Below are positions 17,327 to 25,424 of a stretch of DNA of 48,053 nucleotides, piece after piece. Under the pieces are notes generated by a model. It made no database searches, was not told the origin of the DNA, and saw only the letters and a list, made by a program, of their open reading frames with translations. Numbering within the stretch: position 1 is the stretch's first letter; every line of letters starts with the position of its first letter. Origin of the DNA: Candidatus Omnitrophota bacterium (GTDB taxonomy: Bacteria > Omnitrophota > Gorgyraeia > 1-14-0-20-64-10); contig JAHFFE010000009.1 in assembly GCA_023248155.1 (NCBI GenBank), forward strand, positions 1 through 48,053, given 5' to 3'. Position numbers and translations under genes: made by a program.

Positions 17327-18034
17327 ATGAAAGCTTGGCTGAAATTGACAGCAATGTTTTTTGGCATTGCGTTGTTATCCGGATGTTCAACGGGCTTAAC
17401 CCTGCCCCACGGTCCGGACATCTATTCCCTCTCCATGAAACCAAACGCCCCGAAGGTAGTGGTCGCCCGAGTAGCAGATAACCGTCAAGATAAACAGCAC
17501 CTTGGTTCCATCAGCGCGCTACAGGTACAAATGAAAGCGGACCCTACTGAATTAGTCGCCAAAGAAATGGTCGCGGCGCTGTACGATCAGGATGTGAATG
17601 GCGTATTGGGACGGGTTTCCGCGACCGATTCGCCAGACACACTGGCTGCAGCCGCGGCGGAAAACAATGCGGACGGTGTGTTGGTCGTTTCTATTCAAGC
17701 ACTCGCAATTGCCTCGTTCGACGCGCTGATGGACCCTCCGACAGCCACCGCAACGCTGACCGCTACTCTCTACGACAGCGCCGGCCAGAAACTCGACAGC
17801 GATTCCGCCATGGGACAGGTACAGCGACGAATTAATACTTTTGTGGCTGAGAAATCAACCGGTGAACTGCTCAATGAGGCAATCCGCGCGGCAACTCAAA
17901 AACTGGCCGCCAGCAGTATTATTAGCACCCTTAAAAATAAGGCGGCCGCACCAGAAACAGAGCCGGAAGCCGCTACTACAGAAACGCAAACGACAACCAC
18001 AACCGAAACAACCACGGAGGCCCCTGCTCAATGA
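17327..18034 (+). CDS. Putative lipoprotein, function unknown
   Basis: MKAWLKLTAMFFGIALLSGCSTG lipobox, SD-like GAGGAG upstream. Low-complexity ETEPEAATTETQTTTTTETTTEA C-terminus. Confidence 0.8.
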   Translation: MKAWLKLTAMFFGIALLSGCSTGLTLPHGPDIYSLSMKPNAPKVVVARVADNRQDKQHLGSISALQVQMKADPTELVAKEMVAALYDQDVNGVLGRVSATDSPDTLAAAAAENNADGVLVVSIQALAIASFDALMDPPTATATLTATLYDSAGQKLDSDSAMGQVQRRINTFVAEKSTGELLNEAIRAATQKLAASSIISTLKNKAAAPETEPEAATTETQTTTTTETTTEAPAQ

Positions 18035-18438
18035 ATACTTTCTCGCGCTTCACGGCTTTTGCGCTTATTGCCGTAATGCTGTCCGGTTGTTCGGTGTTTA
18101 TGGCCGCCAAACAACCGCCTAAAAAAGATCTGTCCGTGCTCGAGATTGGCACGCCGCGCAGCCGGGTGATATCAGAATTAGGCCAGCCGGCCGCCAGCGA
18201 TACCAAAGACGGCAAGCGGGTGGATATGTTCGTGTTTCAGCAGGGCTACAGCAAGGGAGCAAAAACAGGCCGGGCCCTTTTTCATGGAGCGGCCGATGTG
18301 ATGACGCTGGGTCTGTGGGAAGTTGTCGGCACCCCAACCGAAATGGTTTTCGACGGAGCGCATATGTCTTATGAAGTAACCTACGACGCGGATGACCGAA
18401 TCGAAAATGTCGCTAACCTTTCCCGGCAGGAACAATAA
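18031..18438 (+). CDS. Small lipoprotein, BamE/SmpA-like
   Basis: MNTFSRFTAFALIAVMLSGCSVF lipobox. LEIGTPRSRVISELGQPAASDTKDGKRVDMFVF resembles the SmpA/OmlA pattern. ATGA overlap with the upstream gene. Confidence 0.7.
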   Translation: MNTFSRFTAFALIAVMLSGCSVFMAAKQPPKKDLSVLEIGTPRSRVISELGQPAASDTKDGKRVDMFVFQQGYSKGAKTGRALFHGAADVMTLGLWEVVGTPTEMVFDGAHMSYEVTYDADDRIENVANLSRQEQ

Positions 18439-18930
18439 ATGAGGATGCTTCTGCCCAAAAAATCCATCGGTTTGCTTTTAATCATCGTGGTGTTGTTGAC
18501 CGGCTGCGCCAGCATTATCCATGGGTCGCGGCAGGATATCCGCGTAGTCTCAAACCCGTCGGGCGCGGTGGTACGGGTTAACCTGAATAACCAGGCCACC
18601 ACTACCCCCGGCATGCTCACCTTGAGCCGCAAAGAGATTGCTTATGCGCTGACTTTCGAGAAAGAGGGTTATAAACCGGTCGAGGTTTCATTGCGGCGCA
18701 CGGTGGACGGCTGGCTGTTCGGGAATATCATTTTCGGAGGCATCATCGGCATCGTGATTGACTTCGCATCGGGGTCGGCTTATAAATTAACGCCGGGAGA
18801 AGTCGAAATCGCTTTGGGTGAGATGTCGGCATCGGCTAAAAAATCGGGCGGCCTGGTTGTGTTTGCCGATTTACAGCAGCTGCCGAGCTCGCTCAAAAAC
18901 AAAATCTCCGAGAAGGACCGGCTTGTCTAG
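18439..18930 (+). CDS. PEGA-like domain lipoprotein
   Basis: LLTGCASIIHG lipobox. VVSNPSGAVVRVNLNNQATTTPGMLTLSRKEIAYALTFEKEGYKPVEVSLRR is PEGA-like. Confidence 0.75.
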   Translation: MRMLLPKKSIGLLLIIVVLLTGCASIIHGSRQDIRVVSNPSGAVVRVNLNNQATTTPGMLTLSRKEIAYALTFEKEGYKPVEVSLRRTVDGWLFGNIIFGGIIGIVIDFASGSAYKLTPGEVEIALGEMSASAKKSGGLVVFADLQQLPSSLKNKISEKDRLV

Positions 18931-19819
18931 GCAAAAAATCAAGCGGCTATGGGCGGGGTTGCTGGCTGTTGTTATTTGTTTAGCGCCGGCCCCCGCTTTT
19001 TCCGCAGAAAAAACGATTGAACGGGGCCGCCCCGTTTTTCTGCTGGACGCGCTGGGCAACATTTTAAGCATCCCCAAAAAAATTCTTCTGCTCAACTGGA
19101 AGATCGATAACCACAAAGTCTCTCCCCAAACAGAAGCGGAACTCCAAAAATTTCTGGACGCACACCCGGAGACCGAAAAAAATCTGAAAGTGCGCATCAA
19201 CCAGTGGACGCCGGTCGGTGAATTCCGTCGGCTCGCGCAAAACAAGCGAATCCCCTGGTATTTCAGGGTATTCCCCGGCATTCCAACCACCGCCTTTTCA
19301 TCGCTGACCGGCCGCGTGCTGGGCGGCGATCATTACAACCCCTATACCAACACCATCCATTTGTTTTCCGATGACGCGGCCGTGGCGCTTCACGAGGCCG
19401 GGCACGCGGTCGACTTCGCCCATCAAAAATCGCCGGGCCTCTACGCGGTGGGACGCATCCTGCCGCCCATCGAACTCAATCAGGAACAAATCGCTTCCGA
19501 CACCGCCATCGCTTACCTCAAAGAACAAAAAGACCGCCCGGGCGAACTGCACGCTTACAAAACGCTCTACCCCGCTTTCGGAACCTACGCGGGCGAACAA
19601 TCCGGCCTGGGCTACGGCAATTACATCGGCGCCGGCGCGGGCCACGCGCTGGGTTTTCTGGAAAGCCGCAACCAGCGCCTGGGTTACGAAGCGATCGATA
19701 ACGCGCGCGTCGGCGACCACGTGATTACCCAGCAAAGCCCCCTCTCAAAAAGCCTGCTGACCCACCAGGCAGACTCCCGAAAGGCTCTCTTAAGCTCCCT
19801 TGACAAAACAGCAGAATAG
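18923..19819 (+). CDS. Exported zinc metalloprotease-like protein (HExxH)
   Basis: Probable TTG start at 18923 giving MSRQKIKRLWAGLLAVVICLAPAPAFSA. AAVALHEAGHAVDFAHQ is an HExxH motif, with downstream NQEQIASDTAIAYL. Confidence 0.75.
   Translation: MSRQKIKRLWAGLLAVVICLAPAPAFSAEKTIERGRPVFLLDALGNILSIPKKILLLNWKIDNHKVSPQTEAELQKFLDAHPETEKNLKVRINQWTPVGEFRRLAQNKRIPWYFRVFPGIPTTAFSSLTGRVLGGDHYNPYTNTIHLFSDDAAVALHEAGHAVDFAHQKSPGLYAVGRILPPIELNQEQIASDTAIAYLKEQKDRPGELHAYKTLYPAFGTYAGEQSGLGYGNYIGAGAGHALGFLESRNQRLGYEAIDNARVGDHVITQQSPLSKSLLTHQADSRKALLSSLDKTAE
19791..19806. repeat. 16-bp direct repeat, left copy (flanks the TA cassette)
   Basis: TAAGCTCCCTTGACAA, identical to 20413-20428. Confidence 0.85.
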
Positions 19820-19839
19820 CGTATATACTTGATATATAC
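19800..19839 (+). promoter_or_regulatory. Candidate brnT promoter with overlapping palindromic operator
   Basis: TTGACA 19800-19805, 18-nt spacer, TATACT 19824-19829. Inverted repeat GTATATA-CTTGA-TATATAC at 19821-19839 overlaps the -10, upstream of ATG 19845. Confidence 0.7.
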
Positions 19840-19844
19840 AACTA

Positions 19845-20144
19845 ATGACTGATCTTCCGGATTTATCTGGGGTAGAAGGTTTCGACTGGGACCGTGGGAA
19901 TGTTCAAAAGAACTGGGCGCGGCATCGGGTGGCTTTTCATGAATGCGAAGAGGTCTTTTTCCATGAGCCCGTTCTGGTTCCCGACCCGGATCATTCCGGT
20001 TCGGAACAGCGCTGGTTCGCGTTCGGACGCACGGCTAAAGGACGCTTGCTTACTATTGTATTTACCATCAGAAAGAACACCCTCCGGGTGATATCTGCCC
20101 GGGACATGAGCCGGAAGGAGCGAGGAAAATATGATCAACTTTAA
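19845..20144 (+). CDS. brnT: BrnT family type II toxin
   Basis: FDWDRGNVQKNWARHRVAFHECEEVFFHEPVLVPDPDHSGSEQRWFAFGRTAKGRLLTIVFTIRKNTLRVISARDMSRKERGKYD matches the BrnT pattern. Confidence 0.92.
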   Translation: MTDLPDLSGVEGFDWDRGNVQKNWARHRVAFHECEEVFFHEPVLVPDPDHSGSEQRWFAFGRTAKGRLLTIVFTIRKNTLRVISARDMSRKERGKYDQL

Positions 20145-20415
20145 GAAGATACCGGCATTCAAGAACGAAGACGCCGAACGAAAGTTCTGGGCTACCCACG
20201 ACGCAACCGATTATGTCGATTGGAGAAAAGCGCAGCGGGTTCGATTTCCAAACTTAAAACCGACGCTGAGAACCATCTCCATCCGGCTTCCTGAGCATTT
20301 GATCGGCGATCTCAAGGCGCTGGCGAATGAGCGGGATATCCCCTACCAAGCGCTCCTGAAACAATTCCTCGCTGAGCGCGTAGAACGGGAGTGGCGCCAC
20401 CACAGAGCCGCCTAA
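20131..20415 (+). CDS. BrnA/CopG-type antitoxin
   Basis: KIPAFKNEDAERKFWATHDATDYVDW...TISIRLPEHLIGDLKALANERDIPYQALLKQFLAERVERE is CopG-antitoxin (ribbon-helix-helix)-like. Overlaps brnT by 14 nt. Confidence 0.88.
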   Translation: MINFKKIPAFKNEDAERKFWATHDATDYVDWRKAQRVRFPNLKPTLRTISIRLPEHLIGDLKALANERDIPYQALLKQFLAERVEREWRHHRAA

Positions 20416-20428
20416 GCTCCCTTGACAA
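20413..20428. repeat. 16-bp direct repeat, right copy
   Basis: TAAGCTCCCTTGACAA. Begins at the TAA stop of the antitoxin gene. Confidence 0.85.
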
Positions 20429-20441
20429 CTAGCCGCCCTGG

Positions 20442-20461
20442 ATTCCCGCCTTCGCGGGAAT
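20442..20461. repeat. ATTCCCGC-CTTC-GCGGGAAT hairpin repeat
   Basis: 8-bp perfect arms with a 4-nt loop. Confidence 0.8.
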
Positions 20462-20482
20462 GAAATCTTAAGAGTAATTGTC

Positions 20483-20507
20483 ATCCCCGAAATTACTTGT
20501 CGGGGAT
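20483..20507. repeat. TGTCATCC-type hairpin repeat (intergenic copy)
   Basis: ATCCCCGA (20483-20490), 9-nt loop, TCGGGGAT (20500-20507). Same flank ATTGTCATCC as 7133-7142. Confidence 0.8.
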
Positions 20508-20563
20508 CTATTTTCGCCCTCCCCCTTGTTTTTACCCTCTCCATTGGGTAAGCTTCAAAGAGC

Positions 20564-22180
20564 ATGCCAGCTACTCCCTTTTCACCCTCAGTTTTATACG
20601 CATTTACCTGCGGCCTAACCTGTGTTCTGGCCGCTTCATTAGCCCTGCTTGTCCTCTGGAAAAACGCGCGATCGCCGGTAGCCCGCCGATGGGCCACGAT
20701 GTGCTTTTTGGTCGCGGCCTGGGCGTTCTGGAATACGATTTCCCTGCTTGATCAAACTGCGGCCGGATCTTTAAAATACCTGCGCCTGGCCGACGCGTTC
20801 GCGCTATTCATCCCGGTTACTTTTCTGCATTTTGCCATGCGTTTTGCGAACCGGTTCAAGGCCGGCCTGCTCAAAATAAGCTACCTGATAACCGGCGCGC
20901 TCGCGCTGACCGTGGGCACCCCGTTGTTCGTGGCGGAAGGCCAGAAAAAATTCGGCATCTGGTTTGAAGTGGGCGGCCCCACTTTTTTAGCGTTTGCCAT
21001 CCTGTTCGTGCTGCTGCCGGCGTATGGCATTTATCTGATTTACCAAACAGCCCGCGCGGCCTCGGATAAAACGAAACAGGCTCAATTTTTCAGCTTATTT
21101 TTCGCCTGCGCGCTGGGTTTTGGCGGCGGGTTCATGTGGTTTCTTCCGGCGTTTAACATTAATATCCCGCCCATCGGCGGCCATTTAATCGCGCTCTACT
21201 GCGTGATTGTGCTGTATGCCATTGTCCGGTACCGGTTTCTGGATATCCAGCTGGTCATCCGGCGCAGTCTGGTTTATTCCATCTTGATCACGCTGTTGAC
21301 CACTTCTTATTTCGGGCTGGTTTATTTGATCGAGCGGATTTTTCAAAACTCCATCGGTTATAAATCGGCGTGGATTTCCATTCTGTCGTTCGGATTGATG
21401 GCGCTGGTGTTCCAGCCGCTTAAATCGGCCATCCAAAAACTGGTCGACTGGTTAGTTTTCCGCTCAACGCAGGAAGAACTGGGGAAACGGATGGAACTGC
21501 TCGAACAGCAGGCGTTGCTAAATGAGAAACTCAAAGCGGTTTCTACACTGGCCGCCGGCATGGCGCATGAAATTAAAAATCCGCTGACGATATTGCAGAC
21601 CTACGCGCAGTTCATCCCCGAGAAACGCCACGACGACGCTTTCATTACCACACTGCAAGAGACGCTCTCAAGCGAAACCCGCAGAATTCAGCAGATCGTT
21701 CAGGATTTATTAGACTTCGCCAAACCAAAACCCCCGCGAATGCAGCCGGTTGATTTAGCGGGGCTTATTCAATCGACGACGAATTTATTTTCGGGCGAGT
21801 TTATTAAGCGCAAGGTCAACTGCGAGGTTCATTGTGATTTGAACGGCGCCCTTCTGCAAGCCGACCGGGACCAGTTGCGCCAGGTTCTTATTAATCTGGT
21901 TCAGAATGCCCTGGACGCCATGCCGGCCGGCGGCAAGTTATCCATTCAGGGCACGGTTATACCCGACGAAGCAGTCGTTCTGAAAATCTCCGATACCGGC
22001 GAAGGAATCCCGAAACATCTCCTGCCCAAAATCTTTGACCCATTCGTAACCGGCAAAGAAACCGGCAACGGCTTAGGGCTAACGATGGTCTACTCCATTG
22101 TTCAGGCACACCGGGGTACCATTCAGGTAGATAGCACGCCCGAGCAAGGCACCACATTTACTCTCAGGTTCCCGCTATGA
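20564..22180 (+). CDS. 7TM-type sensor histidine kinase (HK1)
   Basis: Multi-TM N-terminus. GMAHEIKNPLTILQTYAQF H-box, NLVQNALDAMP N-box, DTGEGIP, KETGNGLGL. Confidence 0.93.
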   Translation: MPATPFSPSVLYAFTCGLTCVLAASLALLVLWKNARSPVARRWATMCFLVAAWAFWNTISLLDQTAAGSLKYLRLADAFALFIPVTFLHFAMRFANRFKAGLLKISYLITGALALTVGTPLFVAEGQKKFGIWFEVGGPTFLAFAILFVLLPAYGIYLIYQTARAASDKTKQAQFFSLFFACALGFGGGFMWFLPAFNINIPPIGGHLIALYCVIVLYAIVRYRFLDIQLVIRRSLVYSILITLLTTSYFGLVYLIERIFQNSIGYKSAWISILSFGLMALVFQPLKSAIQKLVDWLVFRSTQEELGKRMELLEQQALLNEKLKAVSTLAAGMAHEIKNPLTILQTYAQFIPEKRHDDAFITTLQETLSSETRRIQQIVQDLLDFAKPKPPRMQPVDLAGLIQSTTNLFSGEFIKRKVNCEVHCDLNGALLQADRDQLRQVLINLVQNALDAMPAGGKLSIQGTVIPDEAVVLKISDTGEGIPKHLLPKIFDPFVTGKETGNGLGLTMVYSIVQAHRGTIQVDSTPEQGTTFTLRFPL

Positions 22181-23808
22181 CACTCTTTCAATATCACTTG
22201 ATTGGGCTTGCTCTGACATCGACATCCCTGGTGGGATTTGGAATTTTCCTGCTGCTGAAAAATCCGGAGCGCCCATTAAATCGTTCCATGTCGCTCTATT
22301 GCTTCAGCGTTGCTTGGTGGAGTGGCTGGGAATTTTTTGCGCTTCAAATGCCTACCCGAGAATTAGCGTTTCTACTTATGCGAATAGAATACTTCGGGGT
22401 AGCATACATCCCTACTTTGTTTTGCACTACAGCATCCTATCTTCTAAATCAATCTGCCCGAACTCGAAAGAAGGTACTTATTCCTCTTTATGTAATGAGC
22501 ACCCTTACATTAATTCCCGCTGTATTTTTCCCTACGAAACAATTCCTCTGGGTGAGCAGCGGCCCCGTTTTTTACCTGCCGATCTGGGGGCAAGCCGGCA
22601 TGTATTACTGGATGTTTATGGTCTTTTTCTTTTCAGCCATCCTCACCGCCCATTTCCTGATGATTCCTCCCTGGCTTAAAGCAAGCGGCACAGAAAAAAC
22701 TCGGCTTACCTTATTTATTTTTGGATCCATTTTGGCTTACATGGGTGGCTGTCCCGAATTTGCCATGAATTATGGGGTTCGGATCGGCTGGCTGAATCCT
22801 TTTGGTTTGTACGCTTTTCCTATTTATATCGGCATACTTACCTATGCTGTTGTACAACACCAATTTTTCGACATTCACATTGTGATCCGCAAAAGCGTTG
22901 TTTATTCCCTTCTCGTTACCCTATTGACTGCTGGATACTTTGGCATAGTTTATTTCATTGAGCACGCCTTCCAATCAACGCTTGGATATCATTCTATCTG
23001 GATCTCGCTGGCCGCGTTCGCTCTAATGACTTTGAGTTTTCAATCTCTTAAAACCATAATTCAGAATGCAGTGGATCACCTAGTGTTTGGGGTTTCTCAG
23101 GAAGAACTTGCCAAGAGAATGGAACGGCTTGAAGCTCAGGCCATGCAGGCCGAGAAATTCAAAGCCGTTTCTACGCTAGCCGCCGGCATGGCACACGAAA
23201 TCAAAAACCCGCTAACGATTTTAAAAACCTACAACGAATTTCTTCCCAAAAAGCATGCGGACAAACAGTTCATTGCCGAAATGCACGAAGCGCTGGCCGC
23301 CGAAACGAGCCGGATGCAGCAAATCATTCAGGACTTGCTGGAATTCTCAAAACCAAAATTATCCAAACAGCGCCCTGTTCATCTGGAAGAAATCATTCAT
23401 TCCACAACCAACTTGTTCTCGGCTGAATTCATCAAGCGCAAGATTAATTGCCAAACCAACTGCTCGCTCAATGGCGCTGCCATTCAAGCCGATCCGGACC
23501 AAATCCGGCAGATATTGATCAATCTCGTCCAAAACGCCCTAGACGCAATGCCTGAAGGCGGGTCTTTGTCGGTGTCGGCAGAAACAACCCCGGACAACCA
23601 TGTCGAGTTAAAAATTACCGATACCGGCTGCGGCATTCCAAAAGAACTGCTGCCAAAAATATTCGACCCATTCGTAACCGGCAAAGAGACCGGCAACGGA
23701 CTGGGCTTAACGATGGTCTACTCCATCGTGCAGGCGCACCGCGGCACCATTCAGGCGGATAGTGCTCCCGGCCAAGGCACCACATTCACTCTCCGGTTCC
23801 CGCTATGA
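22177..23808 (+). CDS. 7TM-type sensor histidine kinase (HK2)
   Basis: GMAHEIKNPLTILKTYNEF, NLVQNALDAMP, DTGCGIP, KETGNGLGL. ATGA overlap with HK1. Confidence 0.93.
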   Translation: MTLFQYHLIGLALTSTSLVGFGIFLLLKNPERPLNRSMSLYCFSVAWWSGWEFFALQMPTRELAFLLMRIEYFGVAYIPTLFCTTASYLLNQSARTRKKVLIPLYVMSTLTLIPAVFFPTKQFLWVSSGPVFYLPIWGQAGMYYWMFMVFFFSAILTAHFLMIPPWLKASGTEKTRLTLFIFGSILAYMGGCPEFAMNYGVRIGWLNPFGLYAFPIYIGILTYAVVQHQFFDIHIVIRKSVVYSLLVTLLTAGYFGIVYFIEHAFQSTLGYHSIWISLAAFALMTLSFQSLKTIIQNAVDHLVFGVSQEELAKRMERLEAQAMQAEKFKAVSTLAAGMAHEIKNPLTILKTYNEFLPKKHADKQFIAEMHEALAAETSRMQQIIQDLLEFSKPKLSKQRPVHLEEIIHSTTNLFSAEFIKRKINCQTNCSLNGAAIQADPDQIRQILINLVQNALDAMPEGGSLSVSAETTPDNHVELKITDTGCGIPKELLPKIFDPFVTGKETGNGLGLTMVYSIVQAHRGTIQADSAPGQGTTFTLRFPL

Positions 23809-25424
23809 CACTCCTCCAACATCATGTTTTGTCGCTTAGCTTAACGGCCGTAACCACATTTGCCTTGGGGTTGTTGGTGTTTTTAGCGGAACCCAAAAAA
23901 CGACTGAACCAGGTTTTTGGGTTTTATTCACTGGTGATTTCGTGGTGGGCATTTACTGAGGTTTTTATCGTAAGTGCCCATAATTTCCAAACTGCCAATT
24001 TGTTTGCCTACTTATCATGGCCAGCTATTATTTTTATCGCGCCGGCCTTTTTCCACACAACACTGCTACTGACTTCAGATAAAAACCTTTTGTCAGCAAA
24101 AATCCTTCGAACCGTTTATGTTTTTGGTTTCGTGTTTTTGATCCTGCTTTTCTGCGGACTGGTAATTGATGCTCCGAGGCCTATCGGACATACTCGGTAT
24201 TTCAGCAAACTTACTCCCATAGGCATATCATTGCCGGTTTTATTTGTGATTCTTGTAAATATCAGCATATGGAAACTCTGGAAAGCATATCGGAAAGAAT
24301 CTGGTTCTCGAAAAATTGAATTAAAATATCTGCTCTGGGGATCCGTTATCGGCTATATTGGCGGCACTCCAGACTGGTTACATTCGCTAGACATCTACAT
24401 ACCACCACTGACACCCCTTGGAATCTACGGAGTGCCACTTTATTCCATCGCCATGACTTACGCGGTACTTCACCACCAGCTTTTCGATTTCAACTTAGTG
24501 ATCAGAAAAAGTCTCGCCTACTCAATTTTAATTACAATACTAACCATCAGTTATTTCGGTTGTGTTTACTTTGCGGAACAATTCTTCAGAATTACTTTGG
24601 GTTATTCATCTGTCTGGGTCTCATTAATCGCTTTTGCGGTAATGGCCTTACTATTTCAGCCGCTTAAATCTGCTATTCAAAGATTGGTCGACTACCTAGT
24701 CTTCGGGGTTTCTCAGGAAGAACTCGCCAAACGGATGGAACGGCTGGAAGCCCAGGCCATGCAAACCGAGAAATTTAAGGCCGTCTCTACGCTGGCCGCC
24801 GGCATGGCGCATGAAATCAAGAACCCGCTCACCATCATACAAACTTACGCGCAGTACCTAACCGAACGGCACGACGACCCAACCTTCATCAAAGAATGCC
24901 AGGAATCCATCTTGTCCGAAACTAAACGGATGAAAAACATCACGAAAGATTTAATGAGTTTCGCCAAGCCGAGCGATACCAAGCGCATTCCTGTAGAACT
25001 GGAAGAGTTGGTGCGGTCTACTGTTTTATTGCTGGCTCAAAACTTGTCGCAACAGAAGATCGGTTGGAATGTAGCTTGCGAACCGGAAACCACCACCGTT
25101 ATTCAGGCCGATCCGGACCAAATCCGGCAAATTCTAATTAACCTTATCCAAAACGCGGCCGATGCCATGCCCAACGGCGGAACGGTTTCTGTTTCGACCA
25201 AAAGCACCGATGAACACGCCTACATTGTAATTACCGATACCGGCTGTGGCATTCCGCCAGAAATACTACCTAAAATCTTCGACCCATTTGTAACCACTAA
25301 GCCTGATGGTAACGGCCTGGGGCTAACAATGGTTTATTCAATGGTGCAGGCCAACTGTGGAACCATTCAGGTGGATAGCGCTCCCGGACAAGGCACGACC
25401 TTCACCATTAGGTTTGCACGATGA
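23805..25424 (+). CDS. 7TM-type sensor histidine kinase (HK3)
   Basis: GMAHEIKNPLTIIQTYAQY, NLIQNAADAMP, DTGCGIP, KPDGNGLGL. ATGA overlap with HK2. Confidence 0.93.
   Translation: MTLLQHHVLSLSLTAVTTFALGLLVFLAEPKKRLNQVFGFYSLVISWWAFTEVFIVSAHNFQTANLFAYLSWPAIIFIAPAFFHTTLLLTSDKNLLSAKILRTVYVFGFVFLILLFCGLVIDAPRPIGHTRYFSKLTPIGISLPVLFVILVNISIWKLWKAYRKESGSRKIELKYLLWGSVIGYIGGTPDWLHSLDIYIPPLTPLGIYGVPLYSIAMTYAVLHHQLFDFNLVIRKSLAYSILITILTISYFGCVYFAEQFFRITLGYSSVWVSLIAFAVMALLFQPLKSAIQRLVDYLVFGVSQEELAKRMERLEAQAMQTEKFKAVSTLAAGMAHEIKNPLTIIQTYAQYLTERHDDPTFIKECQESILSETKRMKNITKDLMSFAKPSDTKRIPVELEELVRSTVLLLAQNLSQQKIGWNVACEPETTTVIQADPDQIRQILINLIQNAADAMPNGGTVSVSTKSTDEHAYIVITDTGCGIPPEILPKIFDPFVTTKPDGNGLGLTMVYSMVQANCGTIQVDSAPGQGTTFTIRFAR

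Noticed and set aside
20430-20563. Possible small RNA or insertion-sequence remnant downstream of the TA module
   Set aside because: Explained by two short palindromic repeats; no transposase fragment or terminal inverted repeats recognised.
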